Origin: Streptomyces sp. HUAS MG91
Lineage (GTDB): Bacteria; Actinomycetota; Actinomycetes; Streptomycetales; Streptomycetaceae
Reading direction: 5' to 3'
Assembly (NCBI RefSeq): GCF_040529335.1
Contig: NZ_CP159534.1
Location: forward strand, 682,001 to 746,000
DNA: 64,000 nucleotides
The position numbers and the translations under genes are program-made. The notes beneath the pieces were generated by a model, which was given only the letters and a program-made list of their open reading frames with translations, was not told the origin of the DNA and did no database searches. Shown here piece by piece: positions 57,434 to 64,000 of the stretch. Numbering within the stretch: the first letter of the stretch is position 1; every line of letters starts with the position of its first letter.

Positions 57434-58704
57434 CGTGAGTCCTTCGAAGGCGGGGCGGGCGGGGCGAGCGGCAGTTCGGCGACGACCCGGAAGCCGCCGT
57501 CCGGACGCGGCCCCGCCTCGATGGTGCCACCCAGGGCTGCGGCGCGCTCACGCATCCCGGCCAGCCCGTTGCCGCTGCCGCCCGCCTCGGCGTGGCTCGC
57601 GGGCCCGTCGTCGTCGACGGTCACCGTCAGCACGCCCAGCCGGTGATCGAGTCGTACTCGCGCCCGCCGGGACTCCGAGTGCCGGACGACGTTCGTCAGG
57701 GCCTCCTGCACGATCCGGAACGCGGCGAGGTCCGCGCCCGGCGACGGCGTCACCCGCTCCCCGCCGGTGGCGACGTCGACGACGAGTCCGGCACCGGCCG
57801 CCTGCTCCACGAGCTCGGGCAGCCGGTCGAGTCCGGGGGCGGGGGCGCGCGGAGCGTCGCCGGGCGCCCGCAGCGTGTCGAGGACCTGCCGCACCTCCCC
57901 CAGCGCCTCCTTGCTCGCGCCCTTGATCGTCGCCAGTGCCGTCCGCGCCTGTTCCGGATCGGCGTCGAGCAGGGCGAGCCCCACGCCCGCCTGGACGTTG
58001 ATGACGGAGAGGGAGTGGGCCAGCACGTCGTGCAGTTCGCGGGCGATGCGCAGCCGCTCCTCGTCGGCCCGCCGGCGTGCGGCCCGCTCCCGCTCGGCGC
58101 GCGCCTGCGCCCACTGCTCGCGCCGGATCCGGGTCAGTTCGGCGACGGCGACGACGGCGAGCACCCACGCCGCGATGATCCCCTCCTGTCCCCAGGGCGC
58201 GGGACCGTCCCCGGCCGGCGGCAGATAGCGGTACAGCCAGTGGCCCACCACGGCGTGCCCGGCCCAGAACAGGGCGACGGCTCCCCAGGCCGCGTACCGG
58301 CGTCCGGCGACGAGCGCGGCGAAGCAGCCCAGGGCGACGGGGAGGAAGACGGGCCCGTACGGGTATCCGGCCGCCAGGTACACCGTCGCGCAGAGCGCCG
58401 TGCCGTAGGCGACCGCCACCGGGTGCCGCTGCCGCCACAGGAGTTGGACCGAGGCGAGGACGAGGAGCAGGTACGCGAACGCGTCGAGGCCGGCCCGGTC
58501 GCCCGCCCGGCCGTGCGCGGCCATGGTCGAGCCGACGAGGACGATCAGGGTGACCAGCGCCGTCGACCGCCACGGCAGGCGGCCGCCGTCGGCCCGGTTC
58601 CACCAGGAGGGTCCCGGCGCCCACGGCGGCGGGCCGCCGTGCCGCCACGGTGGTCCGCCGTGGTCCCCGGGCGGGTCACCGGCCCGCTCGCGCTGCTCGT
58701 CCAT
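57430..58704 (-). CDS. Sensor histidine kinase (HisKA_3 type)
   Basis: 424 residues. A Gly/Pro/His-rich N-terminal segment, about five or six membrane helices with very short loops, then the dimerisation helix with ELHDVLAHSLSVI carrying the phosphorylated histidine, and an ATPase domain (GNGLAGMRERAAALGG at its end). Short loops imply sensing of a membrane or intramembrane signal. TAGCGT six bases before ATG 58704 and no ribosome binding site point to a leaderless start. Partner of the coupled response regulator. Confidence 0.9.
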   Translation of the reverse strand: MDEQRERAGDPPGDHGGPPWRHGGPPPWAPGPSWWNRADGGRLPWRSTALVTLIVLVGSTMAAHGRAGDRAGLDAFAYLLLVLASVQLLWRQRHPVAVAYGTALCATVYLAAGYPYGPVFLPVALGCFAALVAGRRYAAWGAVALFWAGHAVVGHWLYRYLPPAGDGPAPWGQEGIIAAWVLAVVAVAELTRIRREQWAQARAERERAARRRADEERLRIARELHDVLAHSLSVINVQAGVGLALLDADPEQARTALATIKGASKEALGEVRQVLDTLRAPGDAPRAPAPGLDRLPELVEQAAGAGLVVDVATGGERVTPSPGADLAAFRIVQEALTNVVRHSESRRARVRLDHRLGVLTVTVDDDGPASHAEAGGSGNGLAGMRERAAALGGTIEAGPRPDGGFRVVAELPLAPPAPPSKDSR

Positions 58705-58710
58705 GCGGCC

Positions 58711-58716
58711 ACGCTA
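58711..58716 (-). promoter_or_regulatory. -10 element of the two-component operon
   Basis: TAGCGT on the minus strand, six bases before ATG 58704. The rest of the 100-base gap shows nothing else. Confidence 0.45.
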
Positions 58717-58804
58717 AGGGCCGCGGGCCGTCGCGGGCGTCAGCCGGGCGTGGTCATCACCCGTACTCCCCGCGGAGTACCCGACGGCCCCCGCCCCGGC
58801 CGCG

Positions 58805-59506
58805 TCACTTCACGAGCCCGACCCCGTGGGCGAGCTGCGCGGCGGCGTGGTCGAAGAAGGCGGCCCGGTCCTCGACGACCCGGTTGAACTGGCCGAACAG
58901 CTCGAAACCGATGAGCCCGAACAACTGCGCCCAAGCGGCGGTCAGCGCGACCATGATCTCGGGCGGCAGGTCGGGCGCGATGTCGGCGGCGATCCGCTCG
59001 GCCTCCGGGCGCAGCGCGGGCGGAAGCTTGGGCAGGGCCACGCCTTTGTCCTCGTACGCCTCCCGGACGATGCCGATGAGCAGCAGCGCGACCCGGGACG
59101 CGGCCGGCACGGTGGCCATCGGCGCGGTGTAACCCGGCACCGGGGAGCCGTAGATGAGGGTGTACTCGTGCGGACGGGCGAGGGCCCAGGCGCGGACGGC
59201 CCGGCACACGGTGACCCAGCGCTGGGCCGCCGTGGCCGTCGGCTGCCGGGTGGCGTCCGCGCGCTCGGCGGCCTCGCCCAGCGAGTCGTAGGCGTCGATG
59301 ATGAGTGCGGTCAGCAGCTCGTCCCGGCTGGGGAAGTAGCGGTACAGGGCCGAGGAGACCATGTCGAGCTCGCGGGCGACGGCGCGGAGCGAGAGCTTGG
59401 CGGCGCCGTCGGCGACGAGCTGTCTGCGCGCCTCGTCCTTGATGGCGGCGGTGATCTCCTGCCGTGCTCGGGCGCGGGCCCCTTGGGTGGTGCGGCTCGT
59501 ACTCAT
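58805..59506 (-). CDS. TetR-family transcriptional regulator
   Basis: 233 residues. N-terminal helix-turn-helix (LSLRAVARELDMVSSALYRY) and a C-terminal WHG-type ligand domain (YTLIYGSPVPGYTAP). ATG 59506 preferred over an earlier ATG because the conserved part starts soon after and GGAAGA lies upstream. Divergent from a nitroreductase-type gene with paired palindromes between, so it likely represses both. Confidence 0.9.
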   Translation of the reverse strand: MSTSRTTQGARARARQEITAAIKDEARRQLVADGAAKLSLRAVARELDMVSSALYRYFPSRDELLTALIIDAYDSLGEAAERADATRQPTATAAQRWVTVCRAVRAWALARPHEYTLIYGSPVPGYTAPMATVPAASRVALLLIGIVREAYEDKGVALPKLPPALRPEAERIAADIAPDLPPEIMVALTAAWAQLFGLIGFELFGQFNRVVEDRAAFFDHAAAQLAHGVGLVK

Positions 59507-59566
59507 GGGTGCAGTCTTCCACGCCTGCGGAGCGGTGCACACGTTCCGGAGCGCCGACAACAAAAG

Positions 59567-59631
59567 AGAGCACTGCTCTTGCTTCAGCGCACCACTCTCG
59601 TGCAGACTGCTCTTAAGCGAGAGCAGTGCTC
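59567..59631. promoter_or_regulatory. Paired TetR operator candidates
   Basis: GAGCACTGCTC (59568-59578) and GAGCAGTGCTC (59621-59631) are near-perfect palindromes centred 53 bases apart, about five helical turns. A further inverted pair ACTGCTCT/AGAGCAGT (59606-59613 with 59620-59627) overlaps the second. Confidence 0.7.
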
Positions 59632-59671
59632 ACACTTCGGAGCACCGCCCGCACTCCTCCTGGGGGTCACC

Positions 59672-60133
59672 ATGAGCGCACAGTCCGAGCCCTACTACCT
59701 CAAGGGCAGCCCCACCACGATCCGCCTCAACAAGGTGATCGGCTGGCTGGCCCGGCGCGGCCTCAGCCTCGCGGGCTCCGCCGAACTGTCGGTGCGCGGC
59801 CGCAAGAGCGGCCAGTTGCAGCGGATCCCGGTGAACCCGCACACGCACGAGGGCGTCCAGTACCTGGTCTCGGCCCGCGGCCACTCCCAGTGGGTGAAGA
59901 ACATGCTCGCCGCGGGCGGCGGCGAGCTGCGCGTGGGCCGCAAGGTCCGCACCTTCGAGGCCGTCGAGCTCGCCGACGACGACCTGAAGCGCGAGGTCCT
60001 GCGCACCTATCTGGAGCGCTGGGGCTGGCAGGTCGACGACTACTTCAAGGGCGTCACGGCGAAGTCCTCGGACGCGGAGATCTCGGCGGCCTCCCCCGAC
60101 CACCCGGTCTTCCGGATCACCGTCGACGGCTGA
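59672..60133 (+). CDS. Nitroreductase-family deazaflavin (F420)-dependent oxidoreductase
   Basis: 153 residues, the size of Ddn-like proteins. LSVRGRKSGQLQRIPVNPH and YLVSARGHSQWVKNML are the split-barrel motifs for F420 binding, followed by GGGELRVGRKVRTFEAVEL. These enzymes reduce quinones or nitro compounds with F420H2. GGGGG precedes ATG 59672. Control by the divergent TetR protein is likely. Confidence 0.88.
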   Translation: MSAQSEPYYLKGSPTTIRLNKVIGWLARRGLSLAGSAELSVRGRKSGQLQRIPVNPHTHEGVQYLVSARGHSQWVKNMLAAGGGELRVGRKVRTFEAVELADDDLKREVLRTYLERWGWQVDDYFKGVTAKSSDAEISAASPDHPVFRITVDG

Positions 60134-60145
60134 CGCCCGCGCCAC

Positions 60146-60178
60146 CCGGGACCGGCGCGCCCTCGCACCCGGTCCCGG
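60146..60178. terminator. Bidirectional hairpin between convergent genes
   Basis: CCGGGACCGG (60146-60155) with its complement (60169-60178) and a 13-base loop lies between the converging Ddn-like and flavoprotein genes. Confidence 0.65.
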
Positions 60179-60199
60179 CGCGGGGGCACGCCGACGGTG

Positions 60200-61429
60200 T
60201 CAGCGCTCGAACCGGGACAGCGCCCGCCCCGCCATCGGATGCGTCCGCACGAGCTCGCCCAGGGAGGACGAACCCCGGGTGATCCTCGCGAACGCGTTCC
60301 ACGCGGGACGCACACCCGTCAGCGCCGCGTGCAGCAGCCCCGGCTTGCGCTCGAACACGTTCAGCATCCGCTTGCCGACGGCCATCTCGACGCCCAGGCC
60401 CGCCTTGATGGCGAACGCGTAGTTCAGCGCCTGGCGGCGGGCGTCCACGGCGTCGTGGGACTCGGCGACGCGCACCGCCCACTCCCCCGCGAGCCGGCCC
60501 GAGCGCAGGGCGAAGGAGATGCCCTCACGGGTCCACGGCTCGAGCAGTCCGGCCGCGTCGCCGCAGACCAGGACCCGCCCGCGCGAGAGCGGCGAGTCGT
60601 CGGCCCGACAGCGCGTCAGATGCCCGGAGGAGACCGCCGGCTCGAATCCGGCGAGCCCGAGCCGGGCGATGAAGTCCTCCAGGTACTTCTTGGTGGCGGC
60701 GCCTTCGCCGCGCGCCGAGATGACGCCCACGGTGAGCGTGTCGCCCTTGGGGAAGACCCAGCCGTAACTGCCCGGGATCGGGCCCCAGTCGATGAGGACC
60801 CGGCCGCGCCAGTCTTCGGCGACCGTCTCCGGCACCGGGATCTCCGCCTCCAGGCCGAGGTCGACCTGGTCCAGCTTGACCCCGACGTGTGCTCCTATCC
60901 GGCTGGCGCTGCCGTCCGCGCCGACGACGGCGCGCGCGAGCACCGTCTCGCCGTCCTGCAGCACGACCGCGACGGTCCGCCGGTCGGGCACCGCGGAACC
61001 GTGCTGCTCGACCCGCGTGACCGTGACGCCGGTGCGCAGCTCGGCACCCGCCTTCTGCGCGTGCTCGACCAGCTGGGCGTCGAACTCCGGGCGGTTGATC
61101 AGCCCGAACAGCATGCTGCGCGAGCGACGCGTCCGCGCGTACTTGCCGTTCAGGGAGAACGTGACCGCGTTGATCCGGTCCTTGAACGGGAGCTCGAAGC
61201 CGGGTGGCAGGGAATCGCGGGACGGGCCGATGATGCCGCCGCCGCACGTCTTGTAGCGCGGCAGTTCCGCCTTCTCCAACAGCAGCACGCGGCGTCCGGC
61301 GACCGCGGCCGCGTACGCGGCGGAGGCGCCGGCGGGGCCCGCGCCCACGACCACGACGTCCCACACGCTCATGTCCCGCTCGTCGCCCATGTCGTTGCCC
61401 GTCGCGTTCTCGGGATTCTCGCTGCTCAC
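60200..61429 (-). CDS. Geranylgeranyl-reductase-family flavoprotein
   Basis: 409 residues. FAD-binding VVVGAGPAGASAAYAAA, the conserved RYKTCGGGI segment of geranylgeranyl reductases, and VLVCGDAAGLLEPWTREGIS as the second FAD motif. The family saturates isoprenoid chains of menaquinone or lipids. GTG 61429 is assumed; ATG 61390 or 61372 are possible and the latter starts just before the FAD motif. Divergent from the M20 peptidase gene. Confidence 0.88.
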   Translation of the reverse strand: MSSENPENATGNDMGDERDMSVWDVVVVGAGPAGASAAYAAAVAGRRVLLLEKAELPRYKTCGGGIIGPSRDSLPPGFELPFKDRINAVTFSLNGKYARTRRSRSMLFGLINRPEFDAQLVEHAQKAGAELRTGVTVTRVEQHGSAVPDRRTVAVVLQDGETVLARAVVGADGSASRIGAHVGVKLDQVDLGLEAEIPVPETVAEDWRGRVLIDWGPIPGSYGWVFPKGDTLTVGVISARGEGAATKKYLEDFIARLGLAGFEPAVSSGHLTRCRADDSPLSRGRVLVCGDAAGLLEPWTREGISFALRSGRLAGEWAVRVAESHDAVDARRQALNYAFAIKAGLGVEMAVGKRMLNVFERKPGLLHAALTGVRPAWNAFARITRGSSSLGELVRTHPMAGRALSRFER

Positions 61430-61562
61430 GATGGTCTACTGCTCCGTCTTCAGCCGCCTGCCGCACGTTTCCCAGGCATCCTACGGCGGGCGGCGCCGTG
61501 ACCCTCTGTGGGAGGATCATCGATACCCCCTGTACAACGTCGCACCTACGAGGAGCGTGCCC

Positions 61563-62924
61563 ATGTCGCCGCATCCGATCGCCGAGACCGTCGCCTCCCT
61601 GCTGCCCCGCGCCAAGGCGGAGCTGGCCGAGCTGGTGGCCTTCAAGTCGGTGGCGGACTTCGACCAGTATCCGAAGAGCGAGAGCGAGGGCGCGGCCAAC
61701 TGGGTCGCGGACGCGCTGCGCGCCGAGGGCTTCGAGGACGTGGCGCTGCTCGACACCCCGGACGGCACGCAGTCGGTCTACGGCCATCTGCCCGGACCGC
61801 AGGGCGCGCCCACGGTCCTGCTGTACGCGCACTACGACGTGCAGCCGCCGCTGGACGAGGAGGCGTGGGTGACGCCTCCGTTCGAGCTGACCGAGCGCGA
61901 GGACGGCCGCTGGTACGGGCGCGGCAGCGCCGACTGCAAGGGCGGTGTGCTGCTGCACCTGCTGGCGGTCCGCGCGCTGAAGGCGAACGGCGGGGTCCCG
62001 GTGAGCGTCAAGGTCATCGCCGAGGGCTCGGAGGAGATGGGCACCGGCGGCCTGGAGCGCTACGCCGAGCAGCACCCGGAGCTGCTGACCGCCGACACCA
62101 TCGTCATCGGTGACGCGGGCAACTTCCAGTGCGGTCTGCCCACCGCGACGGCGACGCTGCGCGGCATGACCCTGGTGCGGGTGCAGATCGACACGCTCGA
62201 AGGCAACCTGCACTCCGGCCAGTTCGGCGGGGCCGCGCCCGACGCGCTGGCCGCGCTGGTGCGCGTACTGGACTCGTTGCGGGCCGAGGACGGCTCGACG
62301 ACGGTCGACGGTCTGGACGCGGCCGAGTCGTGGAGCGGTCTGCAGTACGAGGAGGACGCGTTCCGCAAGGACGCCAAGGTGCTCGACGGGGTCGGTCTGA
62401 TCGGCGCGGGCACGGTCGCCGACCGGATCTGGGCGCGCCCCGCCGTGACCGTGCTCGGCATCGACTGCCCGCCGGTCGTCGGCGCGACGCCGTCCGTGCA
62501 GGCCGGCGCCCGCGCGCTGGTCAGCCTGCGGGTGCCGCCGGGCGTGGACGCCGGTGAGGCGACGAAGCTGCTGATGGCGCACATCGAGGCGCACACGCCG
62601 TGGGGCGCCCGTGTGTCGGTCGAGCAGGTCGGCCAGGGCCAGCCGTTCCGGGCGAACACCCAGAGCCCCGCGTACGCGGCGCTGGCGGACGCGATGGCCG
62701 AGGCGTACGACGGCCAGGAGATGAGTTACGCGGGTCAGGGCGGCTCGATCCCGCTGTGCAACACGCTCGCCTCGCTCTACCCGGAGGCGGAGATCCTGCT
62801 GATCGGCCTGAGCGAGCCGGAGGCGCAGATCCACGCGGTCAACGAGTCGGTGTCGCCCCAGGAGCTGGAGCGGCTCTCGGTGGCGGAGGCGCTGTTCCTG
62901 CAGAAGTACGCCGCCGCGAACTGA
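61563..62924 (+). CDS. M20-family dipeptidase
   Basis: 453 residues. Zinc ligands in LYAHYDVQP, GRGSADCKGG, the glutamate pair in AEGSEEMGTGG, D in VIGDAGNF and the late histidine in EAQIHAVNES. An inserted lid domain in the middle makes the dimer. It cleaves dipeptides or N-acyl amino acids in the cytoplasm. AGGAG eight or nine bases before ATG 61563. Confidence 0.92.
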   Translation: MSPHPIAETVASLLPRAKAELAELVAFKSVADFDQYPKSESEGAANWVADALRAEGFEDVALLDTPDGTQSVYGHLPGPQGAPTVLLYAHYDVQPPLDEEAWVTPPFELTEREDGRWYGRGSADCKGGVLLHLLAVRALKANGGVPVSVKVIAEGSEEMGTGGLERYAEQHPELLTADTIVIGDAGNFQCGLPTATATLRGMTLVRVQIDTLEGNLHSGQFGGAAPDALAALVRVLDSLRAEDGSTTVDGLDAAESWSGLQYEEDAFRKDAKVLDGVGLIGAGTVADRIWARPAVTVLGIDCPPVVGATPSVQAGARALVSLRVPPGVDAGEATKLLMAHIEAHTPWGARVSVEQVGQGQPFRANTQSPAYAALADAMAEAYDGQEMSYAGQGGSIPLCNTLASLYPEAEILLIGLSEPEAQIHAVNESVSPQELERLSVAEALFLQKYAAAN

Positions 62925-62984
62925 CGCGGTCCCGGCCCGCTCTGCTGTGGGCCGAGATGTGTGCCGTCCGGTGGGTGGGGCTCG

Positions 62985-62990
62985 TACGGT
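62985..62990 (+). promoter_or_regulatory. -10 element of the MBL-fold gene
   Basis: TACGGT six bases before ATG 62997; start without ribosome binding site. Confidence 0.5.
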
Positions 62991-62996
62991 CGCCGC

Positions 62997-63734
62997 ATGA
63001 CGACCTACGACCTCACCGACGCGTTCGACGTCACCCCGCGGCTGCGGCTGCTGCGCTTTCCCGTGGGGCAGGCCTATCTGTGGCGGGACGACGACGGGCT
63101 CACCCTGATCGACGCGGGCGCGCCCGGCGCGGGCCTGCCGATCGCCGACGCCGTACGTGCCTGGGGGCATGCCCCCGAGGACGTGCGGCGCGTCGTGCTC
63201 ACCCACTTCCACGAGGACCACGTGGGCGGCGCCGCCGAGTTCGGCCGGCTCAGCGGCGCCGAGGTGTACGCCCACCGGCTGGACGCGCCGTTCGTCCGGG
63301 GCGAGGCGCAGGGTCCGCCGCCGGTCCACGAGGACTGGGAGCGGCCGCTGCACGCCCAGGCCCTGGCGCAGCTCCCGCCGCCGCTGCCCGAGCCCGATCT
63401 GCCGCCCGAGGTAAGGGAGTTGGCGGACGGCGACACCCTCGACTTCGGCGGCGGGGCGCGGATCGTCGGCGCGCCCGGCCACACGGACGGGTCGATCGCC
63501 GTGCATCTGCCCCGGCACGGCGTGCTGTTCGCCGGTGACGCGATCGCCGCGTCCCCGGTCGACGGGCAGATCGTCCTGGGCGTGTTCAACCTGGACCGCG
63601 CGCGGGCCGTCGCCTCCTTCGCCCGGCTCGCGGCGCTGGAGAGCGAGGTGGCCTGCTTCGGTCACGGTGATCCGGTGACCGAGAACGCCGGGGCCGTGCT
63701 CCGGGCGGCCGCGGCGACGTATCAACCCGCTTGA
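62997..63734 (+). CDS. MBL-fold metallohydrolase
   Basis: 245 residues. Metal motifs LTHFHEDHVGG, GAPGHTDGS, LFAGDAIAA and CFGHGDP are complete. Glyoxalase-II-like or lactonase-like hydrolase; substrate unknown. Convergent with the ABC ATPase gene with three bases between stops. Confidence 0.9.
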   Translation: MTTYDLTDAFDVTPRLRLLRFPVGQAYLWRDDDGLTLIDAGAPGAGLPIADAVRAWGHAPEDVRRVVLTHFHEDHVGGAAEFGRLSGAEVYAHRLDAPFVRGEAQGPPPVHEDWERPLHAQALAQLPPPLPEPDLPPEVRELADGDTLDFGGGARIVGAPGHTDGSIAVHLPRHGVLFAGDAIAASPVDGQIVLGVFNLDRARAVASFARLAALESEVACFGHGDPVTENAGAVLRAAAATYQPA

Positions 63735-63737
63735 CGT

Positions 63738-64000
63738 TCACAGCAGTTCGAGCGGCTGGGCGTAGTGGCAGGCGACGGGGTTGCCACTGCCGCGGTCCGT
63801 CAGTTCGGGGACCTGCTCCACGCACGCCGTCCGCTCCTCGTCCGTGAGCTGCTCGGCGAACTTCGGGCAGCGGGTGCGGAACCGGCAGCCGCTGGGCGGG
63901 CGGATCGGGCTGGGCACGTCGCCCTGCACGATGATCCGGCGGCGGGCCCGTTCCTTGCGCGGGTCGGGCAGCGGGATCGCGGAGATCAGGGCCTGGGTGT
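63738..64000 (-). CDS. Oligopeptide/dipeptide ABC transporter ATPase, C-terminal end (rest outside window)
   Basis: The last 87 or so residues only. The C-terminal extension of OppD/OppF-type ATPases is clear: IRPPSGCRFRTRCPKF, then TACVEQVPEL and VACHYAQPLE, with the four-cysteine pattern often holding an iron-sulfur cluster. Nucleotide-binding motifs lie beyond the window edge. Energises peptide uptake together with genes further right. Confidence 0.88.
   Translation of the reverse strand, partial: TQALISAIPLPDPRKERARRRIIVQGDVPSPIRPPSGCRFRTRCPKFAEQLTDEERTACVEQVPELTDRGSGNPVACHYAQPLELL

Overview
The window is high-GC actinobacterial DNA, almost certainly from a Streptomyces: strong codon GC bias, GTG starts, four-base ATGA/GTGA gene couplings, many starts placed 6-8 bases after a -10 hexamer (leaderless type), a mycothiol-dependent isomerase family member, a deazaflavin-type nitroreductase, and a mal/amylase locus of Streptomyces type. 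About 50 genes are packed with short gaps. From roughly 0.5 to 51 kb nearly everything is transcribed leftward (minus strand), the exception being malR. From 51 kb on, small divergent regulator/effector pairs take over.

Layout. (1) 1-2.5 kb: end of a phosphotriesterase-family gene, a ROK regulator and an AlkB-type dioxygenase. (2) 2.5-10.5 kb, cassette A: a trypsin-like protease with a degenerate C-terminal NTPase-like part, a PknG-like Ser/Thr kinase, a VWA/zinc-ribbon protein, a four-helix membrane protein, a solute-binding lipoprotein and a Trypco1 protein. Kinase + four-helix membrane protein + binding lipoprotein is the same part list as the GlnX-PknG-GlnH nutrient-sensing module of Corynebacteriales, here joined to protease-system genes. 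(3) 10.6-20.9 kb: three secreted GH13 enzymes (CBM25 amylase, fused amylase-pullulanase, CBM20 amylase), each followed by a strong hairpin, the last with a clear promoter and a CTTGC-type operator. (4) 21.2-35.0 kb, cassette B: eleven translationally coupled genes (70-aa leader gene, VWA, PP2C, kinase-like, radical-SAM activase, coiled-coil, ClpB-like AAA, Hsp70-like, GTPase, GAP1-like, membrane GTPase), matching the GTPase/GAP1 class of NTP-dependent conflict systems known from comparative genomics. (5) 35.1-41.6 kb, cassette C: a membrane/coiled-coil protein, a giant CHAT protease, an MbcA/Xre-like protein, a RES-domain protein and a macro-domain protein. (6) 41.7-49.3 kb: maltose uptake (malEFG), an alpha-glucosidase with a coupled LacI regulator, and divergent malR. 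(7) 49.4-52.1 kb: a class II aldolase, an AgaS-type sugar isomerase and a divergent DeoR regulator. (8) 52.3-64 kb: two MFS exporters, a mycothiol-type isomerase, MarR, a two-component pair, TetR with a divergent nitroreductase, a geranylgeranyl-reductase-type flavoprotein, an M20 peptidase, an MBL-fold hydrolase and the end of an oligopeptide ABC ATPase.

How it works together. The secreted amylases cut starch to maltodextrins, MalEFG imports them and the alpha-glucosidase cleaves them, under MalR and perhaps a second LacI protein. Some 20 kb of conflict-type genes (cassettes B and C) sit between the amylases and the mal transport operon. The most unusual part is cassette C: a caspase-like CHAT protease translationally coupled to an antitoxin-like protein and a RES protein (a family of NAD+-consuming toxins), followed by a macro-domain (ADP-ribose-binding) gene. 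This suggests a protease-gated NAD+/ADP-ribose effector module. Cassette A and cassette B both combine kinase, VWA and other signalling parts, so the window carries three signalling/conflict cassettes within 41 kb. No tRNA, rRNA, insertion sequence or CRISPR array was seen.
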